64,000 nt of DNA from an uncultured Collinsella sp. (lineage in GTDB: Bacteria; Actinomycetota; Coriobacteriia; Coriobacteriales; Coriobacteriaceae). Positions 63,756 to 64,000 of this stretch are shown here, piece by piece. The number at the start of each line of letters is the position of its first letter. Within the stretch, counting starts at the first letter, position 1. The notes beneath the pieces were generated by a model. The model ran no database searches. It was not told the origin of the DNA and saw nothing but the letters and a program-made list of their open reading frames with translations. The stretch covers positions 1-64,000 of the forward strand of contig CABVDH010000004.1 of NCBI GenBank assembly GCA_902497065.1, written 5' to 3'. Made by a program: the position numbers and the translations under genes.

Positions 63756-64000
63756 GTAGTCGATGGCATAGTTCACCGAGGACCGCACATCCGCCGAACA
63801 ACCGACGGCGACAAACAGCACCAGCACGGCCTCGGCGCGCTCGGCAGGCATGAGTTCTGCCGCCTGGGACAGGCGATCGAGCGCGTTGCGATAGAGATTC
63901 GTGTCCTGGTGACACTCTTCGAGCGCGCGTACCATCGGTTCACCTGCAGGACCGCACACCATATTGATCACAGCCGTGGAGTCCATGGGGTTGCGCTGGC
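63324..64000 (-). CDS. FHA-domain protein (N-terminus outside window)
   Basis: C-terminal 225 residues of a protein whose frame stays open to the window edge. The visible N-terminal part (PAGEPMVRALEECHQDTNLY, then LSQAAELMPAERAEAVLVLFVAVGC) is a helical Ala-rich domain that I do not recognise; it could be the end of a von Willebrand-like or other partner domain. The C-terminal FHA domain (last 110 residues) has IGALATGEGDI, VSARHAHIWCD, VEDLSSTNGTVVVNG and LNPGDELKLGESTTYAI. FHA domains bind phosphothreonine peptides in kinase signalling. A truncated copy lies at 56588. Confidence 0.82.
   Translation of the reverse strand, partial: QRNPMDSTAVINMVCGPAGEPMVRALEECHQDTNLYRNALDRLSQAAELMPAERAEAVLVLFVAVGCSADVRSSVNYAIDYAHATCGGGTSTPRSLGMSMTAGEREPAPAHPLGLLRVQNSFVVSAPRWIQPSEQGVEIGALATGEGDITDVGDDVSARHAHIWCDAQNIWRVEDLSSTNGTVVVNGATRVCIQVEPGRSAQLNPGDELKLGESTTYAILFGAL

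Overview
The window looks like chromosome of a GC-rich, strictly fermentative gut anaerobe of the Coriobacteriia, most likely Collinsella or a close relative. This is inferred from the gene set (lactate dehydrogenase, pyruvate:ferredoxin oxidoreductase, mannose-family PTS, arginine deiminase pathway, rubrerythrin, YitT and LytTR systems) and from the strong G/C bias at third codon positions. No species can be proved from the sequence alone. Most genes are on the minus strand.

Layout. 1-17 kb: the end of an L-lactate dehydrogenase, then a sugar-amine region. It holds three SIS-domain sugar-phosphate isomerase/deglycase paralogues, three GntR/UTRA regulators, a complete mannose-family PTS (IIAB, IIC, IID), a HAD phosphatase and an EamA transporter, with recQ and yitT between them. 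15-30 kb: housekeeping and repair (acetyltransferase, threonine aldolase, PAP2 phosphatase, mfd, nth, ABC exporter, rmuC, rubrerythrin, Rrf2 regulator with a mutY-like glycosylase), then tRNA-Asp. 30-43 kb: a phosphodiesterase, two LytS/LytTR two-component pairs, a glycosyltransferase, a UMF1-type MFS protein, a zinc phospholipase C-like protein, an amidohydrolase with an APC permease, and a membrane-anchored C39-like protein. 43-52 kb: an arginine deiminase locus, yfcC-arcA-argF-arcC on minus, with a divergent second arcA and an XRE/S24-like regulator, and an almost identical second arcC. 52.6-56.1 kb: nifJ.

57-63.2 kb: an AT-richer island lying between two direct copies of the 3' part of an FHA-domain gene. 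It encodes a radical SAM/SPASM peptide maturase, two small Cys-rich precursor peptides that share a KHIHP start and carry Cys-X3-Asp motifs, tiny membrane peptides, an ABC exporter, a decayed methyltransferase and an IS110 scrap. I read it as a ranthipeptide-like RiPP cluster; it is the best candidate here for an undescribed system.

The intergenic DNA is unusually structured. There are large perfect palindromes of 85-145 bp just 3' of coding regions, two of which keep the same loop while the arm sequences differ. There are also several families of short palindromic repeats with a GTCCC core.
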